A stretch of DNA of 64,000 nucleotides from Streptomyces sp. NBC_01294 (GCF_035917235.1 NZ_CP108423.1:6663501-6727500), one strand, 5' to 3'. Numbered from the stretch's first letter, positions 36,982 to 48,013 are shown. Notes: a model not told the origin generated them from the letters alone. Numbers and translations: made by a program.

Positions 36982-37353
36982 ATGGACGCACGACAGATCT
37001 TGACCAAGTACTACGAGTACGCCAACGCCGGGGACTGGGACCGCTGGTGCGACCTGTTCGCCGACGACCAGGTGATGGACGAGCAGCTCGCCGGCCACAT
37101 CGAGGGCCTGGAGGTCCTGCGCTCGATGATGAAGGGCATGGGCACGATGTACCGGGTCTTCCGGAACGAGCCCGTGCACTTCATCGTCGACGGCGAGAAG
37201 GCCGCGGCCGTCTCGCACCTGACCGCGGTCAGCGCCTCCGGTGAGGCCATCGAGGCCGAGGTCATGAACTTCTTCCGGATCGTGGACGGAAAGATCGCCT
37301 ACATGGCGAACTACCACGACACGGTTCCCTTCCAGGTGCTGAGCCAGGGCTGA
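36982..37353 (+). CDS. SnoaL/NTF2-like protein 3
   Basis: A 123-aa protein. ATG 36982 (MDARQILTKYYEYANAGDWD) is preferred over ATG 36973 because the GGGGG stretch abuts the latter. It shows DRWCDLFADDQVMDEQLAGH and ends EVMNFFRIVDGKIAYMANYH, the conserved SnoaL pattern of an ion-pair plus Tyr/His in the pocket. It precedes the GMC oxidoreductase by 10 nt, so the two are co-translated. Confidence 0.84.
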   Translation: MDARQILTKYYEYANAGDWDRWCDLFADDQVMDEQLAGHIEGLEVLRSMMKGMGTMYRVFRNEPVHFIVDGEKAAAVSHLTAVSASGEAIEAEVMNFFRIVDGKIAYMANYHDTVPFQVLSQG

Positions 37354-37363
37354 GGGGGGACCC

Positions 37364-38968
37364 GTGAGCGTCGAAGAGTACGACTACATCGTCGTGGGAT
37401 CCGGCACCGCGGGCAGCGTGCTGGCGGCCCGGCTCTCCGAGGACCCGGACGTCTCCGTCCTCGTCCTGGAGGCGGGCGGCTCGCGGATCCCGCCCGAGGT
37501 GGACGACCCGTCCTCCTGGTACAAGCTCCTCGGCGGGCCCGTGGACTGGGGCTACACCAGTACCCCGCAGCCCGGCCTCGACGGCCGCCGTACGTACGAA
37601 CCGCGCGGCAAGGCCCCCGGCGGCAGCAGCAACCTCTACATCATGATGCACATCCGGGGCCACGCCTCGGACTTCGACAACTGGGCCTACCAGGGCGCGG
37701 CCGGCTGGGCGCACGAGGACGTGCTCCCGTACTTCGCCCTGCTGGAGGGCCAGGAGGACGTCACCGCCGCCACCACCGGCACCCGGGGTCCGCAGCGGAT
37801 CACCCACGCCGGGCGGCACGGCCCCAACCCGGTCTCCCGGGCCTTCATCGACGCCGCCGTCGAGCTGGGCCACGAGGAGATCGCCGACTTCAACACCGAC
37901 GGTCCCCGGCGCGGCCTCTTCGGCACCGGCTGGCACCACATCGACGTGGCCGACGGCCGCCGCCAGGGGGCGCTGGCCGCCTACCTGGAGCCCGCGCTCG
38001 GACGCTCCAACCTGACCCTGCGCACCAACGCGCAGTCCACCCGGCTGCTCTTCGACGGGGACACCTGCACGGGCGTCGAGTACGCCCAGCTGCGGGCCCC
38101 CGCCGAGATCCCGGGCCGGACCGTCCGGGACGGACACAGCAGCGCCGCCGCGCCCGGGCTGCACACCGTACGGGCCCGCCGGGAGGTGGTCGTGGCCGCG
38201 GGGGCGATCGAGTCCCCGAAGCTCCTGCTGCTCTCCGGCATCGGCCACCCCGAGCAGCTGCGCGAGCACGGCATCGAGGTCACCGCGGCCCTGCCCGGGG
38301 TCGGCGAGAACTTCCACAACCACGTCCTGACCGGGCTGATGGCCGAGGTCACCCAGGAGCTCCCGCCGCCGGCGCAGAACCTGTCGGAGAGCGCTCTGTT
38401 CCTGTCCTCGCAGCCCGGGCTGCCCGCGCCGGACCTCCAGATCGCCTTCGTCCACGTGCCCTTCGACGTGATCGTCGGCCAGGACCACCCCAACACGGTG
38501 TCCATCCTGCCGGGGGTCGTACGGCCGGTCTCGCGCGGCTGGATCAGGCTGGCGAGCGCCGACCCGCTGGCCCACCCGCTGATCAACCCGAACTACCTGG
38601 GCGACCGGTGGGACCTGGAGCGGATGGTGCAGGGCGTCAAGATCGCCCGGGAGATCTTCGCGACCTCCGCGTTCTCGCCCTGGTACAAGCAGGAGCTCCA
38701 GCCCGGTCCGGGCTACGTGGGCGACGACGACCTGCGGACCTTCGTGAAGCAGAAGTCGGAGAGCTACCACCACCAGGCCGGCTCCTGCCGCATGGGCATC
38801 GACGACCTCTCCGTCGTCGACCCCGAGCTGCGGGTGCACGGCGTGCGCAACCTGCGCGTCGTCGACGCCAGCGTGATGCCCGCGGTCCCGTCGGGCAACT
38901 GCCACACCGCCATCGCGATGATCGCCGAGCGCGCGGCGGACTTCCTGAGGGGGGTGTCCCGTGCCTGA
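37364..38968 (+). CDS. GMC family FAD oxidoreductase
   Basis: A 534-aa protein from GTG 37364 with GAGGGGGG upstream. It has the FAD Rossmann loop GSGTAG (12-17), the GMC signature 1 region (GKAPGGSSNLYIMMHIRGHA), signature 2 (GAIESPKLLLLSGIG) and the catalytic His pair region at the C-terminus (His469/His470 in SYHHQAGSCRMG, His514 in SGNCHTAIAM). GMC enzymes oxidise alcohols, sugars or choline to aldehydes or lactones using O2 or a quinone. Overlap of its stop with the next DJ-1 gene argues they act together. It could supply an aldehyde or H2O2 in this pathway. Confidence 0.92.
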   Translation: MSVEEYDYIVVGSGTAGSVLAARLSEDPDVSVLVLEAGGSRIPPEVDDPSSWYKLLGGPVDWGYTSTPQPGLDGRRTYEPRGKAPGGSSNLYIMMHIRGHASDFDNWAYQGAAGWAHEDVLPYFALLEGQEDVTAATTGTRGPQRITHAGRHGPNPVSRAFIDAAVELGHEEIADFNTDGPRRGLFGTGWHHIDVADGRRQGALAAYLEPALGRSNLTLRTNAQSTRLLFDGDTCTGVEYAQLRAPAEIPGRTVRDGHSSAAAPGLHTVRARREVVVAAGAIESPKLLLLSGIGHPEQLREHGIEVTAALPGVGENFHNHVLTGLMAEVTQELPPPAQNLSESALFLSSQPGLPAPDLQIAFVHVPFDVIVGQDHPNTVSILPGVVRPVSRGWIRLASADPLAHPLINPNYLGDRWDLERMVQGVKIAREIFATSAFSPWYKQELQPGPGYVGDDDLRTFVKQKSESYHHQAGSCRMGIDDLSVVDPELRVHGVRNLRVVDASVMPAVPSGNCHTAIAMIAERAADFLRGVSRA

Positions 38969-39572
38969 AGCCGTCCTGCGCGAGGGTGCGCTGTCCGGGA
39001 CCCGGATCGCGGTCCTGGTCGAGAGCGACTACTACGAGCCGGAGATCTTCTACTACCAGCACCGGTTCGCGGAGGAGGGCGCCGAGGTCGACTTCCTGAC
39101 CCGGCTGTGGGGCAACGACTCCATCACCTTCACCGGGCACGAGTACCGGGCGCCGTTCACCGCGAACCAGTCCCTGGAGGGGCTGGGCGACGACGACCTG
39201 CGCCGGTACGCGGCGATCATCGTGCCCTCCGGCATGGTGGCCGACCGGCTGCGCTACACCGAGGACGTGGACGTCCTCGCCCCGGCGACGGAGCTGCTGC
39301 GCCGGGCCTTCGAGGAGCCGACCGTCCTCAAGGGGATCATCTGCCACGGGATGTGGCTGGCCTCCTCGATCCCGGACAAGGTGCGCGGCCGCAAGGTCGT
39401 CTGCCACAACAACCTCATCGGCGACGTCCGGAACATGGGCGCCCAGTACGTCGACGAGGACGTGGTGGTCGACGGGGACCTGGTCACCGGCCGCACCGGC
39501 GCCCACCACCACCTCTTCGCCCGCCGGATCATCGAACTGATCGCGGCCGGGCGGGGCCGGGGAGCCGGCTGA
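38961..39572 (+). CDS. DJ-1/PfpI family protein 2
   Basis: A 203-aa protein from GTG 38961, overlapping the GMC gene by 8 nt. It begins with a short extension and then TRIAVLVESDYYEPEIFYYQ with the conserved Glu of the DJ-1 active site (EPEIFYY), and the elbow IICHGMWLASS with Cys128. KVVCHNNLIGDVRNMGAQYV and the C-terminal HHHLFARRI are typical of PfpI/deglycase-type members. Likely a hydrolase or deglycase on reactive carbonyl adducts; substrate unproven. Confidence 0.88.
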   Translation: MPEAVLREGALSGTRIAVLVESDYYEPEIFYYQHRFAEEGAEVDFLTRLWGNDSITFTGHEYRAPFTANQSLEGLGDDDLRRYAAIIVPSGMVADRLRYTEDVDVLAPATELLRRAFEEPTVLKGIICHGMWLASSIPDKVRGRKVVCHNNLIGDVRNMGAQYVDEDVVVDGDLVTGRTGAHHHLFARRIIELIAAGRGRGAG

Positions 39573-40018
39573 TGGCGGGCGCCGCGGACCGGCCGATGGT
39601 CTGGTCGCACGTGGGCCTCAACTGCAGGGACCAGAAGACCACCGAGGATTTCTACACCCGCTACTTCGGCTTTGCCCGGGCCCGGGTGGTCGACCTCGGA
39701 GAGGCCAAGATCGTGTTCCTGCGCAAGGGGGACGCGTACCTGGAGCTCTTCGCGGCCGACGCCGAACCGGCCCGCGAGGCTCACGACGACGGCCCGCAGG
39801 CCCCGGGCCGGATGCGCCACCTGGCCTTCCAGACCGACAGCGTGGACGCGTTCCTGGCCGGACTGGGCGACGCGGCGGAAGTGACCCTGGGACCGCTGGA
39901 CTTCGACGACTTCATCTGCGGGTGGCGGACCGTGTGGGTCCGCGATCCCGACGGGGTGATCGTCGAGGTCAGCCAGGGATACGAGGACGACAGCACTCAC
40001 GACAAGGACGGTGCATGA
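39572..40018 (+). CDS. Glyoxalase/VOC superfamily protein
   Basis: A 148-aa protein with ATG 39572 sharing one base with the previous stop. The two beta-alpha-beta-beta-beta VOC modules are visible: WSHVGLNCRDQKTTEDFYTR (first metal-ligand His) with AYLELFAADAE, and MRHLAFQTDSVDAFL (second His) with WVRDPDGVIVEVSQ (final Glu). All ligand positions of a metal-dependent VOC enzyme are thus occupied. It may be a glyoxalase I-like, dioxygenase or epimerase enzyme. Confidence 0.88.
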   Translation: MAGAADRPMVWSHVGLNCRDQKTTEDFYTRYFGFARARVVDLGEAKIVFLRKGDAYLELFAADAEPAREAHDDGPQAPGRMRHLAFQTDSVDAFLAGLGDAAEVTLGPLDFDDFICGWRTVWVRDPDGVIVEVSQGYEDDSTHDKDGA

Positions 40019-40019
40019 C

Positions 40020-41843
40020 ATGGCGGATGCCGTGAGCTTCTCCTTCTCCGACACCATCGCGGGCTACGTCGTCCGCTTCGACTCCGGTACCCGCGTGCTG
40101 CGGCTGAAGACCTCGGACGGCCGGGAGTTCGACGTCTCCCTGGCCGGCGACCCCAGCGCCGAGCTGGTCCGCAACCTGGACGAGCCCTACATCGACGCCT
40201 CCGGGCACATCGACGAGATGCTCTCCCCGGGCCGGTTCCTCTTCGTCTACGGAGTCCACTACCCGGAGCGGGGCGGGCGTTTCGACGCCAAGCGCCTGGT
40301 GTTCCTGGGCCGCGGCGCCGAGGACTACCGCTTCGAGGAGCCCAGCTGGTGGATCAAGCAGATCGAGTCGCTGGCCGACTTCTACAAGCGGGCGCAGTTC
40401 GGCGACGGGCCGGTGGACTTCACCGAGTACCGCACCGAGATCCGGCTCGGCGGTGACAAGACCGCCAGCCACGTCCAGGAGACCGACACGATCTCCCGCC
40501 TGGTCTACGGCATGGCCTCGGCCTACCTGCTGACCGGCAAGGACGAGTACCTGGAGGTCGCCGAGCGCGGCACCGAGTACCTGCGCAAGCACATGCGGGT
40601 CGTGGACGGCGAGGAGGACGTGGTCTTCTGGTACCACGGCATCAGCGTCGACGGGGACAGCGAACGCAAGCTGTTCACCTCGGAGTTCTCCGACGACTAC
40701 GACGCGATCCCGATGTACGAGCAGATCTACGCGCTGGCCGGACCCATCCAGACGTACCGGATCACCGGTGACGTCCGGATCAAGAACGACGCGGACGCCA
40801 CCATCCGGCTGTTCGACAAGTTCTTCTTCGACCCGGAGCAGGGCGGCTACTACTCGCACATCGACCCGATCCTCTTCAGCGCCGACCACGAGTCCCTCGG
40901 AGAGAACGCCGAGCGCAAGAACTGGAACTCGGTCGGCGACCACGCGCCCGCGTACCTGATCAACCTGTACCTGGCGACCGGCGACCAGAAGTACGCCGAC
41001 TTCCTCGAATACACCTTCGACACCATCGCGGACAAGTTCCCGGACTACAAGAACAGTCCCTTCGTCCAGGAGCGCTTCTTCCGCGACTGGTCGCACGACA
41101 AGGCGCACAGCTGGCAGCAGGACCGCGCCGTGGTCGGCCACAACCTGAAGATCGCCTGGAACCTGATGCGGATGAACTCGCTGAAGGCCAAGCCGGCGTA
41201 CGAGGAGCTCGCCAAGAAGATCGGCGAGATCATGCCCGCGGTCGGCAGCGACGTGCAGCGGGGCGGCTGGTACGACGTCGTCGAGCGGCTCAAGTCCGGG
41301 GACGAGGAGACGTATCGTTTCGCCTGGCACGACCGCAAGGCCTGGTGGCAGCAGGAGCAGGCGATCCTCGCCTACCTCATCCTGAACGGCACGGTCGGCG
41401 GCGACGCGAACCTGCGCGAGGCCCGGCAGGCGCAGGCCTTCTACAACACCTTCTTCCTCGACCACGACGAGGGCGCCGTCTACTTCAACGTGCTCGCCAG
41501 CGGCACGCCGTACCTGCTCGGCACCGAGCGGCTCAAGGGCAGCCACTCGATGTCCATGTACCACTCGGCGGAGCTCTGCTATCTCTCCGCCGTCTACAAC
41601 AACCTGCTCATCAACGGCCGGGAGATGGACTTCCACTTCCAGCCCGACCCGACCAACCTGCCCGACCGCGTCCTGCGCGTCTCGCCCGACCTGCTCCCGG
41701 CCGGCTCGGTGCGGATCGCGTCCGTGGAGATCGACGAGAAGCCGTACACCGACTTCGACGCCGACGCCCTCACCGTGCGGCTGCCCGACGTCCAGGGGCG
41801 GGTGAAGGTCAAGGTCCGGCTGCGTCCAGTGGCCAAGAAGTAG
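40020..41843 (+). CDS. AGE-type (alpha/alpha)6-barrel protein with N-terminal beta domain
   Basis: A 607-aa protein. ATG 40020 has AAGGA 11 nt upstream; GTG 40011 is a less likely start. Residues 1-100 form a beta-rich domain (TIAGYVVRFDSGTRVLRLKT). The rest resembles the N-acylglucosamine 2-epimerase/cellobiose epimerase barrel, with SHVQETDTISRLVYGMASAY, FRDWSHDKAHSWQQDRAVVG, GHNLKIAWNLMRM and WWQQEQAILAYLIL, where the His and Glu residues match the catalytic pattern of AGE enzymes (paired His on the barrel rim). It probably isomerises or epimerises a sugar or hydrolyses a glycoside. Being next to STAS and GlgX genes links it to carbohydrate metabolism. Confidence 0.82.
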   Translation: MADAVSFSFSDTIAGYVVRFDSGTRVLRLKTSDGREFDVSLAGDPSAELVRNLDEPYIDASGHIDEMLSPGRFLFVYGVHYPERGGRFDAKRLVFLGRGAEDYRFEEPSWWIKQIESLADFYKRAQFGDGPVDFTEYRTEIRLGGDKTASHVQETDTISRLVYGMASAYLLTGKDEYLEVAERGTEYLRKHMRVVDGEEDVVFWYHGISVDGDSERKLFTSEFSDDYDAIPMYEQIYALAGPIQTYRITGDVRIKNDADATIRLFDKFFFDPEQGGYYSHIDPILFSADHESLGENAERKNWNSVGDHAPAYLINLYLATGDQKYADFLEYTFDTIADKFPDYKNSPFVQERFFRDWSHDKAHSWQQDRAVVGHNLKIAWNLMRMNSLKAKPAYEELAKKIGEIMPAVGSDVQRGGWYDVVERLKSGDEETYRFAWHDRKAWWQQEQAILAYLILNGTVGGDANLREARQAQAFYNTFFLDHDEGAVYFNVLASGTPYLLGTERLKGSHSMSMYHSAELCYLSAVYNNLLINGREMDFHFQPDPTNLPDRVLRVSPDLLPAGSVRIASVEIDEKPYTDFDADALTVRLPDVQGRVKVKVRLRPVAKK

Positions 41844-41880
41844 CGCTCAACGGGGGGCGCCCCAACCAGAGGGGAATGCA

Positions 41881-42227
41881 ATGACTCTCAACGTCAAGGA
41901 ACGCCGGAACAAGACGGGCACCGTGCTCGTCGCCACCGGCGAGATCAACAGCGAGACATCCGGCTCGCTGCTCCAGGCCCTGCTGCCGCTCGTCCGCGAG
42001 GGCAAGCCGCTGAAGATCGACCTCACCGCGGTCACCTACGTCTCCAGCGCCGGCCTGCGCACCCTGCTCGTCGTCTACCGCGAGGCGCAGCACGCCGGCG
42101 TCGCCGTCACCCTCTACGGGGTGAGCGAGGAAGTCCGGTTCGTCATGTCGGCCACCGGCTTCCTCGACTTCTTCGAGACCGGCGAGGCCGTCGCGGCGGC
42201 CGCCAAGGCCAAGGCCAAGGCAGCACG

Positions 42228-42231
<4 letters not shown>
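41881..42231 (+). CDS. STAS-domain anti-sigma factor antagonist 1
   Basis: A 116-aa protein from ATG 41881 with AGAGGGGAA upstream. It is a single STAS domain: VLVATGEINSETSGSLLQAL and then IDLTAVTYVSSAGLRTLLVV, with Ser56 at the position phosphorylated in SpoIIAA/RsbV. The C-terminus is an Ala/Lys repeat tail (AAAAKAKAKAAR). It should be switched by the RsbW-like kinase and RsbU-like phosphatase encoded 3 kb downstream. It overlaps glgX by ATGA, an unusual coupling of a regulatory protein to a glycogen enzyme. Confidence 0.92.
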
Positions 42232-44375
<2,144 letters not shown>

Positions 44376-44391
44376 CCGAAGGAGACCTGAC

Positions 44392-44703
44392 ATGCCGCTT
44401 TCCGTGTCCCTGAGCATCGAGGGCGACACCACCGTGATCGAACTGACGGGCGAGCTGGACGCCAAGACCGCGCCGGAGTTCCACCAGACCATCGAGAAGG
44501 CCGCGGGCCACGGCACCAACACCGTGGAGATCCGGATGGCCGGCGTCGGCTACATGGCCAGCGCCGGCCTGCGCTCCCTGGTCTTCGCCCAGCAGAAGGT
44601 CGCGAACCACGTCACCATCAAGGTGGTCGGTGCCATCGAGCCCGTGTCCCGGACCATCCGGACGGCCGGACTCGACCGCAGCATCGTCCTCTCCGATGAG
44701 TGA
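44392..44703 (+). CDS. STAS-domain anti-sigma factor antagonist 2
   Basis: A 103-aa minimal STAS protein from ATG 44392 with GAAGGAG upstream: TTVIELTGELDAKTAPEFHQ and VGYMASAGLRSLVFAQQK with Ser57 at the phospho-acceptor site. Its stop overlaps the kinase GTG. Having two antagonists for one kinase suggests either two signals or a sigma/non-sigma split in output. Confidence 0.93.
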   Translation: MPLSVSLSIEGDTTVIELTGELDAKTAPEFHQTIEKAAGHGTNTVEIRMAGVGYMASAGLRSLVFAQQKVANHVTIKVVGAIEPVSRTIRTAGLDRSIVLSDE

Positions 44704-45173
44704 CCACCGTGACTGACATGGTCGAACTGGCGAGGACGCCCGTCGTGCTGGAGGTGCCCGCGACGGTGGGGGCACTGGGCGACATCGCCTTGTTCGTCCT
44801 GCGGCTGGCCGGACGGGCGGGCCTGGACAAGGGCGCCGCCTACCGGCTCCGGCTGGCCGTGGACGAACTGGCCACGAACATCGTGATGCACGGGTACCGG
44901 GGCGGCGACGGACGGATCACCGTCCGGGGCCGCTCCGGCCCGGGCCGGGTGCGGATCGTCATCGAGGACTCCGCACCCGCCTTCGACCCCGTCGAAGGCC
45001 GCCTGCCCCCGGCCGACGGGGTCCCCCCGGAGAACCGGCGGATCGGCGGACTCGGCATCCACCTGGCACTGACCAGCGTGGACGAGTTCAGCTACGCGTA
45101 CAGGGACGGCCGCAACATCAGCACGCTGGCTGTGAACGCTGAGGGGACGGACCGATGCCCTCCACGACCGTGA
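44700..45173 (+). CDS. RsbW-like anti-sigma factor / serine kinase
   Basis: A 157-aa protein from GTG 44700 (GTGA overlap). It has a GHKL ATPase domain with N box AVDELATNIVMHGY, G1 box VIEDSAPAFDP and G2 box RRIGGLGIHLALTSVDEF. It should phosphorylate the adjacent STAS proteins and bind a sigma factor or other target. No sigma gene is in the window, so its target is unknown. It overlaps the phosphatase gene by 19 nt. Confidence 0.92.
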   Translation: MTTVTDMVELARTPVVLEVPATVGALGDIALFVLRLAGRAGLDKGAAYRLRLAVDELATNIVMHGYRGGDGRITVRGRSGPGRVRIVIEDSAPAFDPVEGRLPPADGVPPENRRIGGLGIHLALTSVDEFSYAYRDGRNISTLAVNAEGTDRCPPRP

Positions 45174-46414
45174 TCATCCTCGACGAGTACCCGCCACCGC
45201 CGCCCGAGCTGCTCGACGCCCTGCGGACGATGGACGCCTCGCTCGTCACCCGCACGCTGACCGAACTGCGCGAAGGCCCGCAGGACCGGCTGCCCGTCGC
45301 GGACGTGCTGCTCGCCCCGGCCGAGTCCGACGGGGAGGCCGTACGGATGGCCGTACGCCGGCTGCGCCGCTGGGCCGGGGCCCCCATCGTCGTCGTCTGG
45401 ACCGTGACGGAGTTCGCCGCACTGGAGGAACACGTCCGGATCGGGCACGACTACCTCGTACCGCCCTTCCTGCCCGCCCTCGTCGGAGCCCGGCTGCACA
45501 GCTGCTCGGAACGCGCCGGACTCGGCCGCACCCTGCGCGAAGCCGACGCCCGCGCCGAACTCATGGGCTACGAGAAGGAGCTGGAGATCGGCCGGGAGAT
45601 CCAGGCCGGCTTCCTGCCCGAATCGCTGCCCGTTCCCGCGGGCTGGGAGATCGACGTGCGCTTCCGGCCCGCCCGGCAGGTCGCCGGGGACTTCTACGAC
45701 GTCTTCGAGATCTCCCGCGGCCGCCGGCTCGCCTTCGTCGTCGCCGACGTCTGCGACAAGGGGGTCGGCGCCGCGCTCTTCATGGCGCTCATCCGCTCTC
45801 TGCTCCGGCACACCGCGCAGAACAGCGGCCTGCAGCACCTGGTCGCCGCCGGACGCGCCGGCGGCAGCAGGCGGATCCCGGTCGTCGGCGCCACCCCGCT
45901 GCTCAACGCGGTCACCGCCACCAACGGCTACCTCACCCGCAACCACCTGCGGCAGGGCTACTTCGCCACCCTCTTCTTCGGGGTGCTGGACCCGCTCACC
46001 GGCAGCCTCGTCTACATCAACGGCGGCCACAACCCGCCCCTGCTGCTGCCCGCCGACGGCGGACCGCCCGAAGCCCTGGACATCACCGGGCCCGCCGTCG
46101 GCGTCCAGCCCGACTGCGTCTACACGCTCGGCTACGCCCAGCTGAACCCGGGCGACACCCTGTTCGCGTTCACCGACGGAGTCCCCGAGGCCCGCTGCCC
46201 GAACGGCAGCTTCCTCGGCGACGAACGGATGCTCGAACTGCTCGCCGGCATCCCGGTGAGCGGCAAGGACGTGGTGGACCGGATGGACCTGGCGGTGCGC
46301 GAGCACACCGGGACCGCCGAACAGCACGACGACGTCACCATGCTGGCCCTGCACCGGCCACGCGCGGCGCGGGGGCCGCGCGCGGACGGTGCCCGTCACC
46401 AGGTGGTGGCCTAG
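45155..46414 (+). CDS. RsbU-like PP2C phosphatase with receiver-like N-terminus
   Basis: A 419-aa protein from ATG 45155. Residues 1-115 resemble a degenerate receiver (TTVIILDEYPPPPPELLDAL, VADVLLAPAE, APIVVVWTVTE) without a clear phospho-acceptor Asp. A linker helix (ELEIGREIQAGFLPESLPVP) leads into the PPM/SpoIIE phosphatase domain. Metal-binding acids are kept: GDFYD at 178-182, ADVCDKGVGAALFMAL at 197-212, FTDGVPEA and HDDVTMLAL. It should dephosphorylate the STAS proteins and release the switch. A roughly 30-residue insertion rich in Gly/Arg (VAAGRAGGSRRIPVVGATPL) sits within the catalytic domain. Confidence 0.92.
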   Translation: MPSTTVIILDEYPPPPPELLDALRTMDASLVTRTLTELREGPQDRLPVADVLLAPAESDGEAVRMAVRRLRRWAGAPIVVVWTVTEFAALEEHVRIGHDYLVPPFLPALVGARLHSCSERAGLGRTLREADARAELMGYEKELEIGREIQAGFLPESLPVPAGWEIDVRFRPARQVAGDFYDVFEISRGRRLAFVVADVCDKGVGAALFMALIRSLLRHTAQNSGLQHLVAAGRAGGSRRIPVVGATPLLNAVTATNGYLTRNHLRQGYFATLFFGVLDPLTGSLVYINGGHNPPLLLPADGGPPEALDITGPAVGVQPDCVYTLGYAQLNPGDTLFAFTDGVPEARCPNGSFLGDERMLELLAGIPVSGKDVVDRMDLAVREHTGTAEQHDDVTMLALHRPRAARGPRADGARHQVVA

Positions 46415-47170
46415 ATGACCCGCACCATCGTGGTGCACTCGCACCGCGGCGGGACGGGCAAGTCCTCGGTACTGGCGAACCTCGCGCTGCTGATCGCGGC
46501 CGGGGGGCGCCGGGTGGGGGTGGTGGACACCGACATCCAGTCACCCACCCTCGACCTGCTGTTCCGGCTCGGCCCTGGCCCCGCGCTGGCCGACTATCTG
46601 CTCGGCCGCTGCGAGATCGAGGCCACCGCCCAGCAGGTGGGCGCCGGCCGCGGTCCGGGCGGGCTGTACGTCGTACCGGCCCGGACCGGTACGGCCGCCC
46701 TGCGCGAGATCATGACCGGCGGCTACGACGTGGGGCTGCTGCCCGAGGGCTTCGACCGGCTGGCCCGGCACCACGCCCTCGACGTGCTGCTGCTCGACAC
46801 CCACGCCGGGCTCAACAACGAGTCGGTGACCGCCATGGCGAGCGCCGACGTACTGATGATCATGGCCCGGGCCGACCGGATCGACCTCTCCGGGGTCGAG
46901 GAGACCATCGCCCTCGCCGGGCGCCTGACCTGCCGGCGCGCCCTGGTGCTGAGCATGGCGCCCGAGGGCATCGACCGGGAGGCGGCCCGGCGGCGCTCCG
47001 AGGAGGTCTATCGGGCACCCCTGGCCGGAATCCTTCCGTACTCGCCGGAAATGGCGGCCCTGTACGGGGAGCGCATATTCGCAGAAGCTCATCCCGACCA
47101 CCCCCTGGTCGGTGAATTCCGCACCATCATCTCGGCGTTGGACGCACGTGACGAAGTATCGCGGGCCTGA
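46415..47170 (+). CDS. ParA/MinD-type ATPase ending the partner-switch unit
   Basis: A 251-aa protein whose ATG directly follows the phosphatase stop. It has the Walker A HRGGTGKSS (residues 10-18; the deviant-Walker Lys position is Arg), switch I VVDTDIQSPTLDLL and Walker B LLLDTHAGLNNESVTAM. It keeps SMAPEGIDREAARRRSEEVY and a C-terminal GILPYSPEMAALYGERIF, like Streptomyces MinD/CpaE-type proteins without a receiver. ParA-family ATPases position cargo or gate a complex. Linked to STAS/RsbW/RsbU it may act as the downstream effector or as a localisation factor. A hairpin follows. Confidence 0.88.
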   Translation: MTRTIVVHSHRGGTGKSSVLANLALLIAAGGRRVGVVDTDIQSPTLDLLFRLGPGPALADYLLGRCEIEATAQQVGAGRGPGGLYVVPARTGTAALREIMTGGYDVGLLPEGFDRLARHHALDVLLLDTHAGLNNESVTAMASADVLMIMARADRIDLSGVEETIALAGRLTCRRALVLSMAPEGIDREAARRRSEEVYRAPLAGILPYSPEMAALYGERIFAEAHPDHPLVGEFRTIISALDARDEVSRA

Positions 47171-47182
47171 CGTCACCCCCTT

Positions 47183-47202
47183 ACGCCCCCTGCGGGGGGC
47201 GT
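47183..47202 (+). terminator. Short hairpin after the ATPase gene
   Basis: ACGCCCCC and GGGGGCGT form a perfect 8-bp stem with a 4-nt loop, dividing the cluster at 47.2 kb into two possible transcription units. It is followed by GTTGAATC, which is not a clear U tract. Confidence 0.5.
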
Positions 47203-47239
47203 GTTGAATCGGCAGCGAATCCAGAACAAGGAGAGAGTC

Positions 47240-47980
47240 ATGAAGATTCTCGTCGTCATGACGGCCAAGGCCACACTGCATCTCCTGGACGGCGAACAGC
47301 ACCCCTCGGGATTCTGGGCCGAGGAATTCGTCGTTCCCTTTTCCCTCTTCAAGGCGGCCGGCCACGACGTGGACGTGGCGACGATCGCGGGCCGGACGCC
47401 CACGGTCGACCAGACGAGCATCGACCCCCAGTTCCTCCAGTGGGTCCGCCCCCAGGGTTCGCCGGACGAGGACGCGGCCAACGCCGCCGAGTACGTCCGG
47501 GTCATCGAGAGCACGCCCCAGCTGAGAGCCCCCCTCGCCCTGGAGGACCTCACCGAGAAGGACATCGCCGACTACGACGGCGTGTACGTCAGCGGCGGCC
47601 ACGGCGCCATCGGCGACCTGCCCAAGTCCGACGAACTCGCCCAGATCCTGCGCTGGATCATCGCCCAGGACAAGCCGCTCGCCACCGTCTGCCACGGCCA
47701 CACCTCGCTGCTCGCGCTGCGCGACGGCGAAGGCCGCTGGCCGTTCGAGGGCTACCGGATGACGGCCTTCTCCCACAGCGAGGAACTGGTCACCAACATG
47801 GCCGGCCGGCTCCCGCTGATCCTGGAGGTCGAGCTCACCCGGCTCGGCGCGCGCTACGAGAAGGCCGACGCCATCTGGGACTCGCACGTGGTCGTCGACC
47901 GCAAGCTGACGACCGGACAGAACCCCTACTCCTCCAAGGCCCTCGCCGAGACCTTCTTACGGCAGCTCGCGAAGGGCTAG
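47240..47980 (+). CDS. DJ-1/PfpI (Hsp31-type) protein 3
   Basis: A 246-aa protein from ATG 47240 with AAGGAGAGAG upstream. It begins MKILVVMTAKATLHLLDGEQ and has the Hsp31-like Glu region GFWAEEFVVPFSLFKAAGHD and the elbow LATVCHGHTSLLAL with Cys151 followed by His, as in glyoxalase III and chaperone-type DJ-1 members. The late part (EELVTNMAGRLPLILEVELT) is also Hsp31-like. It likely acts on methylglyoxal-type carbonyls. It is the third DJ-1 fold of the cluster and the first gene after the short hairpin. Confidence 0.9.
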   Translation: MKILVVMTAKATLHLLDGEQHPSGFWAEEFVVPFSLFKAAGHDVDVATIAGRTPTVDQTSIDPQFLQWVRPQGSPDEDAANAAEYVRVIESTPQLRAPLALEDLTEKDIADYDGVYVSGGHGAIGDLPKSDELAQILRWIIAQDKPLATVCHGHTSLLALRDGEGRWPFEGYRMTAFSHSEELVTNMAGRLPLILEVELTRLGARYEKADAIWDSHVVVDRKLTTGQNPYSSKALAETFLRQLAKG

Positions 47981-48013
47981 TACCGCCCCCGCACCCGACA
48001 CCGGAAGGCAGCC

